Assembly: GCA_028279945.1 (NCBI GenBank)
Contig: JANQMT010000033.1
Coordinates: 1-25,562, forward strand
Source of the DNA: JAKSCF01 sp028279945
GTDB taxonomy: Bacteria; Bacillota; Clostridia; Peptostreptococcales; JAAYPU01
Length of the DNA: 25,562 bases
Reading direction: 5' to 3'
Shown: piece after piece, positions 15,380 to 22,708 of the stretch
How the letters are laid out: the number at the start of each line of letters is the position of its first letter
How positions within the stretch are numbered: the first letter of the stretch is position 1
Notes under the pieces: model-generated
Database searches by the model: none
What the model saw: the letters and a program-made list of their open reading frames with translations, nothing else
What the model was told of the DNA's origin: nothing
Program-made: the position numbers and the translations under genes

Positions 15380-15485
15380 CTATTGTGTTATTAATCCATC
15401 TGAAATATCTATATTTATCTCATTAAAGTTATCTACTCTATATATTAGGATTTTTTTTATTTATTAAACTATTTTTTTTAAACAT
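15380..15485 (-). pseudogene. Tiny ORF with strong RBS, frameshifted in an A8 run
   Basis: On the minus strand GGAGGTG lies 5 bases before ATG 15485. The frame reads MFKKNSLINKKNPNI and stops after 15 codons. Removing one A from the eight-A run at 15451-15458 opens the frame to a stop at 15380, giving 34 residues that continue with IYRVDNFNEINIDI and end in DGLITQ. A terminator follows at 15339-15369, and a weak TTGAAA-17-CATATT promoter (15510-15538) precedes it. It may be a broken gene, a gene decoded by slippage on A8, a phase-variable peptide, or chance. Function unknown. Confidence 0.35.
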
Positions 15486-15557
15486 AAAATCACCTCCATT
15501 GATCTGAACAATATGAAAATACAGAAGTATACTTTCAAGTATTTTTTTTAATTAGGG

Positions 15558-15590
15558 TTAACATTTTTGATATAAAAGTTGACTTTAATA
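15558..15590 (+). promoter_or_regulatory. Orphan copy of the UviA/TcdR-like promoter motif
   Basis: TTAACA (15558-15563), a 17-base spacer beginning TTTTTGATATAAAA, then GACTTT (15581-15586) and AATA. It matches the motif before the effector gene (22709-22741) at 28 of 33 positions, and the AT-rich upstream sequence is also similar. No gene follows within 300 bases in this direction. Confidence 0.6.
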
Positions 15591-15593
15591 AGT

Positions 15594-15800
15594 GAAGAAT
15601 TATGTCGACTTTTTCTTTAAAATTATATCCCTTGCTCCTGTAATATGGACAAATTTATATAACTGTAGAAGATGTGTCGATGGAATACAAGAAATAATTT
15701 AGTATCTGTCAAGATAATAATTTTTAGGTCAGTAGAAATTATTATTTTATAAACAACCTTGATTTATAGTTACACTCTATAAATCAAGGTTTAAATAATT
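15594..15800 (+). ncRNA. Candidate small RNA driven by the orphan promoter
   Basis: The stretch after the orphan promoter has no convincing ORF; a 13-codon and a 26-codon frame lack ribosome sites. It contains a hairpin ATAATAATTT/AAATTATTAT (15714-15745) and ends in a perfect 15-bp stem, AACCTTGATTTATAG/CTATAAATCAAGGTT (15755-15791), with a 7-base loop. Promoter plus stem-loop end suggests a transcript of about 200 nt. This is inference; the region could equally be the remnant of a lost gene. Confidence 0.35.
15755..15791. terminator. Perfect 15-bp stem-loop, terminator-like
   Basis: Arms 15755-15769 and 15777-15791 are perfectly complementary with a 7-base loop. The flanks are AT-rich, but neither side has a long T-run, so its strength as a terminator is uncertain. 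It separates the orphan rightward promoter from the leftward small membrane protein genes. Confidence 0.55.
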
Positions 15801-15901
15801 TTGAATTACAATTTTTTAAGAAGTCTATAAAAAGATTTTTTGTAACAGATAATGTAGCCATTATATTAAGTCTATCTTACTTTTTTTCTGTCAAACCTTT
15901 A

Positions 15902-16111
15902 TTAAAAAAAACGACGATATAAAATAATAGTTATTAAAATAACGTATAGCAATGATATTAGAGCAATTACTTTATTCTTTTTATTTTTTTCATCTTGGTT
16001 ATATTTTGATTTGTTAAAAAGAAAATCTATTTTATATATCCATATTACAAACAAACCAGAAGCAAGCAAAAATGAACATAATATAACAATAATCATTTGA
16101 ATAACTGCCAT
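15902..16111 (-). CDS. Small two-TM membrane protein A
   Basis: This 69-residue protein has two hydrophobic segments (about 4-26 and 47-65) joined by a lysine/asparagine-rich loop containing YKIDFLFNK. AAGGA lies about 10 bases before the ATG. It follows another tiny two-TM gene by 25 bases, and the two share a similar plan and a D-x-x-F/F-x-N-K loop motif, so they look like diverged duplicates. No family recognised; role unknown. Confidence 0.55.
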   Translation of the reverse strand: MAVIQMIIVILCSFLLASGLFVIWIYKIDFLFNKSKYNQDEKNKKNKVIALISLLYVILITIILYRRFF

Positions 16112-16136
16112 TTATATCAATCCTTTTTTATTAATA

Positions 16137-16364
16137 TTATTTTATGAAAATAGAGTGATAAATAAAGCTTATAGTCAATAAGATCATACCTGAAACAATA
16201 AACAAAGCACTTTTTTTTACTGTTTTTCTATTATCATTATTATTTTTTTTGTTGGTAAAAAAAGCCCAATCAAATTTAGCTCTATAGAATATTCCAATAA
16301 TAACTAACACTAAAGCACCATTTGTAAGAATACGAAATATTAAATTTGGAAGCTGGTTTTTCAT
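16137..16364 (-). CDS. Small two-TM membrane protein B
   Basis: This 75-residue protein has two hydrophobic segments (about 9-27 and 50-70) and a polar loop with YRAKFDWAFFTNKKNNN. GAGG lies 11 bases before the ATG. It is the first of a leftward pair with small membrane protein A. The pair sits in an otherwise gene-poor AT-rich stretch between the sigma-54 activator and its presumed target promoter. Possible roles include membrane stress or immunity, but nothing in the sequence decides this. Confidence 0.55.
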   Translation of the reverse strand: MKNQLPNLIFRILTNGALVLVIIGIFYRAKFDWAFFTNKKNNNDNRKTVKKSALFIVSGMILLTISFIYHSIFIK

Positions 16365-16694
16365 TTTTTAATCATTCCTCTATATTAAGCTAAAAAAGTA
16401 AATTATGATTTGATTTTTATTTTACAAATCTTATTATATTTTTAAAATTTTCACATGCAATATCATATGATATATGGGTAAATTTGTCAACATTATATAT
16501 TCTTTTCAAATCATCCTGCTCTAAACATCCTTATAGTGTCTAAGCTCTATTCTGATATTAATCCGACTAAGTCACGAAAACTTTTTGACTTTAATAGCTA
16601 GAACAACTCCCATCATTTATGGTTCATTATCTAAACACTTTTTCTTTCTTTTTGGGTAAACGATATTTCTTAATTAAATAAAAAGTTTGCTGTG

Positions 16695-16753
16695 TGCAAT
16701 TATTTGCATAGCAATGGTCTTCTTTTGCATTATATTGCATGCAAATTATTGCA
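16695..16753. promoter_or_regulatory. Three upstream activator dyads for the sigma-54 promoter
   Basis: Three 14-bp sites of the form TGCAW-N4-TTGCA are seen: TGCAATTATTTGCA (16695-16708), TGCATTATATTGCA (16726-16739) and TGCAAATTATTGCA (16740-16753). They lie about 105-150 bases upstream of the predicted transcription start at 16851, the usual place for an enhancer-binding protein. The adjacent activator gene at 13547 is the likely binder. Confidence 0.7.
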
Positions 16754-16823
16754 ATAATCATTATTTTATTTTTGTTATGGGTGAGAAAGCTTGATATTGC
16801 TGAATTTTCAGTTTTTTCTTTTT

Positions 16824-16839
16824 TTGGCATTGTTTTTGC
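16824..16839 (+). promoter_or_regulatory. Sigma-54 (-24/-12) promoter of the buk operon
   Basis: TTGGCA (16824-16829) and TTGC (16836-16839) place the invariant GG and GC exactly 12 bases apart, as required for RpoN. The predicted start of transcription is near 16851, leaving a leader of about 33 bases before the butyrate kinase ATG. Part of the 519-base gap from 16365; apart from this promoter and the upstream dyads I see only AT-rich sequence there. Confidence 0.82.
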
Positions 16840-16883
16840 GGTTATATGAATTACCTAGTTTATATATCAAAGGAGTAATGTCT

Positions 16884-17960
16884 ATGAATCCTATCTTTAA
16901 AATACTTGCTATTAATCCAGGATCCACGTCTACTAAAATTGCTGTGTTTGGTAATGAAGAATGCTTATTGGAGACTACTCTAAGACATAGTATAGAAACA
17001 CTTAGTTCTTATACTACCATCTATGATCAATTTTCTTTTAGGCAAAACCTTATAGAAGACTTTTTAAGATCTAATAATATTCAATTTTCTGATTTTGATG
17101 CAATTGTAGCTCGAGGTGGTCTATTAAAACCTTTAGCGGGTGGTACCTATTTGGTTAACGATAAAATGATTGAAGACTTAAGGGCAGGAATCCAAGGTCA
17201 ACATGCCTCTAATCTTGGTGGTGTAATTGCTAATAATATTGCAAAAACTATCGACAAACCTTCTTATATTGTCGACCCTGTTGTTGTAGATGAAATGGAT
17301 GAGCTTGCTAAGATTACAGGGATACCTGAAATAAAAAGAACCAGTATCTTCCATGCTCTCAATCAAAAAGCAGTAGCAAGAAGATATGCTAAGGATGTAT
17401 CTAAAAAATACGAGGACCTGAATCTTATTGTTGCGCATTTAGGTGGAGGTATTTCAGTAGGTGCTCATCTAAAAGGTCGTGTTATTGATGTGAATAATGC
17501 TTTAGACGGAGATGGCCCTTTTTCTCCTGAAAGAGCAGGAACCGTACCTGCCGGACAGCTTGTTAAAATGTGTTTTTATAGTGATTACTCTATAGAAGAA
17601 GTCATGAGTAAACTAAAGGGCCGTGGCGGATTGGTTGCATATTTAGGCACCAATGATGCACGAGAAGTTAATAAAATGATTGAGTCCGGTAATAAAGATG
17701 CCGCTCTTATTTATCAAGCTATGGCCTACCAAGTTGCAAAAACAATCGGAAGCTGTGCCATAGCATTAAAAGGAGATGTTGATGCGATTATCTTAACAGG
17801 AGGTATCGCTTATGATGCTCAGTTCATTGAATGGATCTCAGAAAGAGCCGGCTTCATCGGCAAAATTGTCGTTTATGCCGGAGAAGATGAAATGTCAGCC
17901 CTTGCAGAAGGCGCTTTACGAGTACTCAGAAAAGAAGAAACATCAAAGGTTTATATTTAA
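16884..17960 (+). CDS. buk: Butyrate kinase
   Basis: This 358-residue ASKHA-fold kinase is of the normal length for butyrate/branched-chain fatty acid kinases. It has an N-terminal phosphate loop LAINPGSTSTKIAVF, FHALNQKAVARRYA, the LIVAHLGGGISVGAH nucleotide motif and ILTGGIAYD near the C-terminus. It converts acyl-phosphate plus ADP to the acid and ATP. ATG 16884 is chosen because AAAGGAG lies 8 bases upstream; an ATG six bases earlier is too close, and the longer open frame would start upstream of the promoter. As first gene of a branched-chain 2-oxoacid operon its in vivo substrates are probably isobutyryl-, isovaleryl- and 2-methylbutyryl-phosphate. No phosphotransbutyrylase gene is adjacent. 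Confidence 0.92.
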   Translation: MNPIFKILAINPGSTSTKIAVFGNEECLLETTLRHSIETLSSYTTIYDQFSFRQNLIEDFLRSNNIQFSDFDAIVARGGLLKPLAGGTYLVNDKMIEDLRAGIQGQHASNLGGVIANNIAKTIDKPSYIVDPVVVDEMDELAKITGIPEIKRTSIFHALNQKAVARRYAKDVSKKYEDLNLIVAHLGGGISVGAHLKGRVIDVNNALDGDGPFSPERAGTVPAGQLVKMCFYSDYSIEEVMSKLKGRGGLVAYLGTNDAREVNKMIESGNKDAALIYQAMAYQVAKTIGSCAIALKGDVDAIILTGGIAYDAQFIEWISERAGFIGKIVVYAGEDEMSALAEGALRVLRKEETSKVYI

Positions 17961-17986
17961 GAGCTACTTAAAAAGGAGTGAACAAA

Positions 17987-18214
17987 ATGGCTAAAGGTAA
18001 AGTAACGATTAATGAGGAAATATGCAAAGGGTGTGAAATGTGTATAACAGCTTGTCCTGTTCATATCATGCAATTGAATGAAGGTAAAATCAATTCTAAA
18101 GGCTATCATCCTGCAATGGTAAAGGACATGGACCGTTGTATCGGCTGTGCCAACTGCGCCCTCATATGTCCGGATGTAGCCATTACCGTTGAAAGATTAG
18201 ATATCAAAAAGTAA
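17987..18214 (+). CDS. 2x[4Fe-4S] ferredoxin subunit of the 2-oxoacid oxidoreductase
   Basis: This 75-residue protein has two complete cluster motifs: C13, C16, C19, C23 (CKGCEMCITACP) and C51, C54, C57, C61 (CIGCANCALICP). It is the delta-type subunit or partner that carries electrons from the oxidoreductase. ATG 17987 follows AAGGAG by 8 bases. It lies between butyrate kinase and the alpha subunit, the usual gene order of clostridial VOR/KOR-like operons. Confidence 0.92.
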   Translation: MAKGKVTINEEICKGCEMCITACPVHIMQLNEGKINSKGYHPAMVKDMDRCIGCANCALICPDVAITVERLDIKK

Positions 18215-18228
18215 AGGAGTGAGTGTTG

Positions 18229-19290
18229 GTGAAAGTATTGATGAAAGGCAATGAAGCCATTGCGGCGGCGGCCATTAAAGGTGGTTGCAGATATTTTTTC
18301 GGATATCCCATTACCCCCCAAAATGAGCTTCCTGAATATATGTCCAGAGAAATGCCTAAAGCAGGTGGTGTTTTTTTACAAGCTGAAAGCGAAATCGCAG
18401 CCATTAATATGGTTTATGGCGCTTCTTGTGCAGGTGCAAGAGTCATGACATCATCTTCTTCTCCTGGAATCGCATTAAAGCAAGAAGGTATTTCTTTTCT
18501 CGCATCTACAGAGCTTCCATGTGTGATTATTAATATTTCCAGGGCGGGTCCGGGTATAGGCGGTATTCAGCCGGGTCAAGCAGACTATTATCAAAGCACA
18601 CGAGGTGGTGGAAATGGAGATTATAACGTTATTGTATATGCACCATCCACCTTACAAGAAGCCGTTGAACTAACCGTTGATGCATTTGAAGTTGCAGATT
18701 ATTATCGTAATCCAGTTATGATTCTTGGTGATGGCATGATCGGGCAGATGATGGAACCAGTTGAGCTTAGAGACCCTATTAAGAGAGATATTCCGCCTAA
18801 GGATTGGGCATTAACAGGCACAAAGGGAAAAAGAGATCGAAATAGAATTCTATCTGTAGCATTACAACCGGATGATCTGGAAAAAAACAATCTAGCTTTA
18901 AAAGCCAAGTATGATACCATTCGTGAAAACGAGGTCAGATATGAAGCTTACAATTTAGAAGATGCCGATATTATATTGGTTGCTTATGGTACAATTGCAA
19001 GAGTTGTCCAATCGGCTATAGACGATTTAGAAGCGCTTGGCATTAAAGCCGGGTATATTCGACCCATCACGGTATGGCCTTTTCCTTATTCTGCTTTTGA
19101 TTTAATTTCTGATAAAACCCAATGTGTATTGTCAGTAGAAATGAGTTTTGGACAAATGGTGGATGACGTATTGATAGGCGTAAAAGGAAGGTTCCCAGTT
19201 GACGTTTGTTCTCGAACAGGCGGAAATGTTCCTTCACCGGAGGAAGTTGTAGATAAAGTGAAAGAAATGCTGGGAGGTGCTAAAAAATGA
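18229..19290 (+). CDS. vorB: 2-oxoacid:ferredoxin oxidoreductase, alpha subunit (VorB-like)
   Basis: This 353-residue protein begins KVLMKGNEAIAAAAIKGGCR and continues with YFFGYPITPQNELPEYM, the standard N-terminus of the alpha subunit (pyrimidine-binding domain) of ketoisovalerate/2-oxoacid oxidoreductases. Later segments include SSSSPGIALKQEGISFLA and the C-terminal swivel domain with GYIRPITVWPFP. It oxidatively decarboxylates 2-oxoacids to acyl-CoA with ferredoxin. The start is taken as GTG 18229, 9 bases after GGAG; GTG 18223 and TTG 18226 are alternatives. The IlvE neighbour argues for branched-chain substrates, while a 2-oxoglutarate or phenylpyruvate preference cannot be excluded from sequence alone. 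Confidence 0.9.
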   Translation: MKVLMKGNEAIAAAAIKGGCRYFFGYPITPQNELPEYMSREMPKAGGVFLQAESEIAAINMVYGASCAGARVMTSSSSPGIALKQEGISFLASTELPCVIINISRAGPGIGGIQPGQADYYQSTRGGGNGDYNVIVYAPSTLQEAVELTVDAFEVADYYRNPVMILGDGMIGQMMEPVELRDPIKRDIPPKDWALTGTKGKRDRNRILSVALQPDDLEKNNLALKAKYDTIRENEVRYEAYNLEDADIILVAYGTIARVVQSAIDDLEALGIKAGYIRPITVWPFPYSAFDLISDKTQCVLSVEMSFGQMVDDVLIGVKGRFPVDVCSRTGGNVPSPEEVVDKVKEMLGGAKK

Positions 19291-20033
19291 CTGTAGTTTT
19301 TGAAAGGACCAAAGGGCTGACAAATGCAGAGCAACATTACTGCCCCGGATGTACCCACGGTATCATACATCGACTCATTGCAGAAACGTTGGAAGAACTC
19401 AATTTACTGGGAGATGTTATCGGCGTATCGCCTATTGGCTGTAGTATATTAGCTCATAGATATCTGGATTTTGATATGTGTGAAGCTGCTCACGGACGTG
19501 CACCTGCAGTTGCTACAGGTTTAAAAAGAGTTAATCCCGATAGTACTGTGTTTACCTATCAAGGTGATGGAGACTTAGCTTCAATCGGAACTGCCGAGAT
19601 TGTGCACGCTGCTCATAGAGGTGAGAAATTCACAACCATTTTCGTCAACAATGCTATTTATGGTATGACAGGCGGCCAAATGGCACCTACTACTCTAGTA
19701 GGACAAAAAGCTACTACTGCACCCTATGGTAGAGACCCGAATCATTGTGGATTACCATTAAAGGTATGCGAATTGCTTTCAACGATTGATGGTACGGTAT
19801 ATGCAGAAAGAGTTTCGGTAGACAGCCCTGCAAACATTAGAAAAGCTAAAAAAGCAATCAAAAAGGCTTTTGAAATTCAACAGCTTGGTTTAGGCTTTGC
19901 TCTTGTTGAAGTTTTGTCCACTTGTCCCACTAACTGGGGTATGACCCCTAAGGATTCGTTGTTATGGCTTAGGGAAAATATGATTCCTTACTATCCTTTA
20001 GGAAATTATAAAACACCAAAGGAGGTTGAGTAG
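19287..20033 (+). CDS. 2-oxoacid:ferredoxin oxidoreductase, beta (TPP-binding) subunit
   Basis: This 248-residue protein carries the thiamine pyrophosphate motif GDGDLASIGTAEIVHAAHRG followed by FVNNAIYGMTGGQ (about residues 93-130), an N-terminal HYCPGCTHGI and the PIGCS segment typical of beta subunits. It overlaps the alpha-subunit gene by 4 bases, so translation is coupled. With the alpha and gamma subunits it forms the catalytic complex. Confidence 0.92.
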   Translation: MTVVFERTKGLTNAEQHYCPGCTHGIIHRLIAETLEELNLLGDVIGVSPIGCSILAHRYLDFDMCEAAHGRAPAVATGLKRVNPDSTVFTYQGDGDLASIGTAEIVHAAHRGEKFTTIFVNNAIYGMTGGQMAPTTLVGQKATTAPYGRDPNHCGLPLKVCELLSTIDGTVYAERVSVDSPANIRKAKKAIKKAFEIQQLGLGFALVEVLSTCPTNWGMTPKDSLLWLRENMIPYYPLGNYKTPKEVE

Positions 20034-20034
20034 T

Positions 20035-20565
20035 ATGCATCGATTTATTATGTCAGGCTTTGGCGGTCAAGGCGTTATGTCTATGGGTATGATGCTGGCC
20101 TACGCAGGTATGCTAGAAGGCAAAGAAGTAACATGGCTTCCCTCTTATGGCCCTGAAATGCGCGGCGGCACAGCCAACTGTCACGTTATCGTTTCCCATA
20201 AACCCATTAGCTCTCCTATTATTCAAAAAGCTACCGATGTCATCGCTATGAATCTGCCTTCACTAACTAAATTTGAAAGTTTTTTAGAAAAAAATGGCCA
20301 TCTGTTTGTCAATAGCTCTTTAATTGATATTCCTCCAAGTAGAGATGATATTTTAGGTTATTATCTTAAAGCCAATGATATCGCCATAAAATTAAAAAAT
20401 ACGAAGGTTGTTAATATGGTGATGTTAGGTGCCGTTATAGAAAAAACTAAAGTAGTCTCACTTGACTCTTTAGGAGCTGTTGTTAAAAAAATGTTTGGAG
20501 AAAATAAAAAAGAAGTCATTCCAGTAAATTTACAGGCACTAAAAGAAGGTGCTGGGCTAATTTAG
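20035..20565 (+). CDS. 2-oxoacid:ferredoxin oxidoreductase, gamma subunit
   Basis: This 176-residue protein has the gamma-domain start FIMSGFGGQGVMSMGMMLAY and the WLPSYGPEMRGGTANCHVI motif that contributes to CoA binding in PorG-type subunits. GGAGG lies 9 bases before ATG 20035; the ORF's TTG at 20026 is inside the preceding gene. It completes the ferredoxin-alpha-beta-gamma set and is followed by a GC-rich hairpin. Confidence 0.92.
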   Translation: MHRFIMSGFGGQGVMSMGMMLAYAGMLEGKEVTWLPSYGPEMRGGTANCHVIVSHKPISSPIIQKATDVIAMNLPSLTKFESFLEKNGHLFVNSSLIDIPPSRDDILGYYLKANDIAIKLKNTKVVNMVMLGAVIEKTKVVSLDSLGAVVKKMFGENKKEVIPVNLQALKEGAGLI

Positions 20566-20577
20566 GGTTTATGTATC

Positions 20578-20595
20578 GGCGGCCTTATGGCCGCC
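20578..20595 (+). terminator. GC-rich hairpin between the gamma subunit and ilvE genes
   Basis: GGCGGCC-TTAT-GGCCGCC is a perfect 7-bp GC stem in an otherwise AT-rich region, followed by TTAATTATTAAT. There is no clean T-run, so it may act as a partial terminator or an RNA stability element that lowers or separates ilvE expression. No separate promoter is obvious before ilvE. Confidence 0.5.
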
Positions 20596-20642
20596 TTAAT
20601 TATTAATAATAATATTAAATTGTATAAAAAGGAGTGGTTAGT

Positions 20643-21710
20643 ATGAATAATCAATTTTCTATTACAAAAACGACTCATCCCAAAAAGAAGCCTGATCAAA
20701 ATAATTTAGGCTTTGGAACTTTTTTTACTGATCATATGTTTGAAATGAGTTACGCCCCTGATAAAGGCTGGCATGATGGAAAAGTTGTTCCCTATGCCCC
20801 TATATGTTTAAACCCATCTTCTATGGTATTTCATTACGGTCAGGAAATGTTCGAAGGATTAAAAGCTTATAAAACAGATGGGGGAAAGAATACTCTTTTT
20901 AGACCAGAGAAAAATGTACAAAGAACCAATGCTACTAATTTAAGAATGTGTATGCCGCAAATAGATGAATCATTAATGTTAGAGGCTATAAAAACAATTG
21001 TCAGAATTGACCAAGACTGGATACCGGAAGCTGAAGGTACTTCCCTTTATATTCGACCTTTCATAATAGCAACAGATCCTTATTTAGGATTACGCCCCTC
21101 CAGTACCTATAAATTATTTATTATTCTTTCTCCTGTAGGCGCTTATTACAAAGGAGGGCTTCAACCAACAAAGATATTTGTTGAAGATGAATATGTTCGT
21201 GCAGTGGCAGGTGGAACAGGTTTTGCAAAAGTGGGGGGCAATTATGCTGCCAGTTTAAAAGCTCAAGAAAAAGCACAATCAAAAGGCTATCATCAAGTAT
21301 TATGGCTGGATGGTGTTGAAAGAAAATATGTAGAAGAGATTGGAACCTCCAATGCTTTCTTTAAGATTGATAGAGAAATTATTACATCTCCACTGACAGG
21401 TTCTATTCTCCCCGGTATTACCAGAGATTCTGTGATCCATTTGCTCAAGCATTGGGGAATGAAAGTAAGTGAAAAAAGGCTGACCATTCAAGAAGTTTAC
21501 GATGCACATACCGCAGGCAAACTAGAAGAAGTTTTCGCAACCGGAACAGCAGCCGTTATCTCTCCTGTAGGAGAACTCAGCTGGAAAGATAAAGCGATTA
21601 CCATAAACAATAATGAGATAGGCACTTTATCACAAAAACTCTACGATACCATAACAGGGATTCAAACAGGTAAGGTTAAAGATGAGTTTGATTGGATCGT
21701 TGAAATATAA
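20643..21710 (+). CDS. ilvE: Branched-chain amino acid aminotransferase
   Basis: This 355-residue fold-type IV PLP enzyme is of the longer BCAT II type. The PLP lysine is K196 in GFAKVGGNYAASLKAQ. FHYGQEMFEGLKAY (64-77) and EEIGTSNAFF are other family motifs. It transfers the amino group of Val, Leu or Ile to 2-oxoglutarate, feeding the 2-oxoacids to the oxidoreductase encoded just upstream. AAGGAG lies 8 bases before ATG 20643. A strong terminator follows. Confidence 0.94.
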   Translation: MNNQFSITKTTHPKKKPDQNNLGFGTFFTDHMFEMSYAPDKGWHDGKVVPYAPICLNPSSMVFHYGQEMFEGLKAYKTDGGKNTLFRPEKNVQRTNATNLRMCMPQIDESLMLEAIKTIVRIDQDWIPEAEGTSLYIRPFIIATDPYLGLRPSSTYKLFIILSPVGAYYKGGLQPTKIFVEDEYVRAVAGGTGFAKVGGNYAASLKAQEKAQSKGYHQVLWLDGVERKYVEEIGTSNAFFKIDREIITSPLTGSILPGITRDSVIHLLKHWGMKVSEKRLTIQEVYDAHTAGKLEEVFATGTAAVISPVGELSWKDKAITINNNEIGTLSQKLYDTITGIQTGKVKDEFDWIVEI

Positions 21711-21796
21711 GGATTAGGCACAAATCATATGAATTGATTATATATCTATGTTTTAAAATTAATCTCATTTATCAATTTTGTTGTTGGCTTGTTTAG

Positions 21797-21838
21797 AAAA
21801 ACAAATTATCTATTATTTGGATAATTTGTTTTTTTTAT
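21797..21838 (+). terminator. Rho-independent terminator after ilvE
   Basis: AACAAATTATC (21800-21810) pairs with GATAATTTGTT (21820-21830), with further A-T pairs outside and a run of T residues to 21836. It isolates the fermentation operon from the sigma factor cassette. Confidence 0.85.
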
Positions 21839-21847
21839 TTAGACCAG

Positions 21848-21875
21848 TTTACAAATAACATCTTTTTTCGTCTTT
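21848..21875 (+). promoter_or_regulatory. UviA/TcdR-like promoter motif before the sigma factor gene
   Basis: TTTACA (21848-21853), a 16-base spacer and GTCTTT (21870-21875) followed by ATAATA. It shares both elements with the motif before the effector gene. Promoters of group 5 clostridial sigma factors are described with a TTTACA-type -35, so the sigma factor may drive its own gene. The alternative is an ordinary promoter with TATAAT just after the CTTT. Confidence 0.55.
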
Positions 21876-21911
21876 ATAATATAAGGGGGTTTATTATAGA
21901 AGGAGTATGGG

Positions 21912-22448
21912 ATGAGAAAAGATTTATTTAATTTAGTTGTAATGTCTAAAAATAAAGATGAAGAAGCACTATTAGAACTATTATTTAGGTTTAAACCAGC
22001 TATTCAAAAATTTAAAAGGCAGCTTAACTATGAAGAAGCTGAAACAGATTTAATCATATCTTTTATTGAAATTATAAACAAAATTAATTTAAAAAAGCTA
22101 AACAAAAATGAAGCGGTACTTGTAAAGTATCTTTATTCTTCTTTGAAGAATAAAAAAACAGACCTTTTAAAGTTACATATCAATCACTTTAATGAAAAAA
22201 TGATATTGGTTGAATTAGATGATAAGATAGAAACCCCTCTGTATAACAATAACCAAGACAATCTATTTCTTTGTGAAATTTTAAAAGGTTTACCTAACCG
22301 TCAAAAAAGAGTTATAGTTGATAAGTTTATTAAAGGATACCCAGATAATCAGATTGCCAAAAGTTTAAATATTTCAAGGCAAGCTGTAAATAAGCTAAAA
22401 AATCGAGGACTAGAAAATATTAGAAAAGAAATTGTAAGAATAAACTAG
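21912..22448 (+). CDS. Small sigma-70-family factor resembling UviA/TcdR/BotR
   Basis: This 178-residue protein matches the length of UviA, TcdR, BotR and TetR (about 178-185). Region 2 would span about 15-95 (with RFKPAIQKFKRQLNYEEAETDLI), and region 4 lies at about 118-175, with a helix-turn-helix NQIAKSLNISRQAVNKLKNR preceded by LKGLPNRQKRVIVDKFIKG. AAGGAG lies 6 bases before the ATG. The next gene is a UviB-type holin 12 bases downstream, as in the uviAB bacteriocin locus of Clostridium perfringens. It most likely directs RNA polymerase to the TTTACA/GTCTTT motifs. A phage-like or conjugative-element sigma factor is an alternative. Confidence 0.78.
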   Translation: MRKDLFNLVVMSKNKDEEALLELLFRFKPAIQKFKRQLNYEEAETDLIISFIEIINKINLKKLNKNEAVLVKYLYSSLKNKKTDLLKLHINHFNEKMILVELDDKIETPLYNNNQDNLFLCEILKGLPNRQKRVIVDKFIKGYPDNQIAKSLNISRQAVNKLKNRGLENIRKEIVRIN

Positions 22449-22460
22449 GAGGATGCTGTA

Positions 22461-22685
22461 ATGGAAGCAGAAATTATAGAGCTTGTAGCATCACAGGGTG
22501 CTTGGGCTGTTTTAACTGTTGGACTAATTTTGTATGTTTTAAAAAATCAAGAAAAAAGAGATCTACGACAAGAAGAAAGAGAACAAAAGTATCAAGAAAT
22601 TATATCTAACCTTACGGATAAGTTAAATCTTATTAAAGATATTAGGGATGATATGCAAGAAGTTAAAAGCTATTTTAAAAAATAA
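22461..22685 (+). CDS. BhlA/UviB-family holin-like peptide
   Basis: This 74-residue protein has a short N-terminal part, one membrane segment (about residues 8-27, with GAWAVLTVGLILYVLKN) and a long charged helix to the end (EEREQKYQEIISNL and DDMQEVKSYFKK). This is the layout of BhlA/UviB proteins, which act as holins for bacteriocin or toxin release. AGGAGG lies 8 bases before the ATG. It lies in one operon with the sigma factor and is followed by the effector gene. Holin activity is family knowledge. Confidence 0.85.
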   Translation: MEAEIIELVASQGAWAVLTVGLILYVLKNQEKRDLRQEEREQKYQEIISNLTDKLNLIKDIRDDMQEVKSYFKK

Positions 22686-22708
22686 ATAAAGTTTTTAATT
22701 GTTGGAGG

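Noticed and set aside
15672..15752. 26-codon plus-strand ORF inside the orphan transcription unit
   Set aside because: No ribosome binding site and no protein-like composition; kept only as part of the candidate non-coding RNA.
16627..16830. 67-residue minus-strand ORF
   Set aside because: It covers the activator dyads and the sigma-54 promoter and has repetitive, unlikely composition; the regulatory reading explains the sequence better.
18106..18404. Minus-strand ORFs over the oxidoreductase alpha gene
   Set aside because: They are shadows of well-supported genes on the plus strand with no ribosome sites or family motifs.
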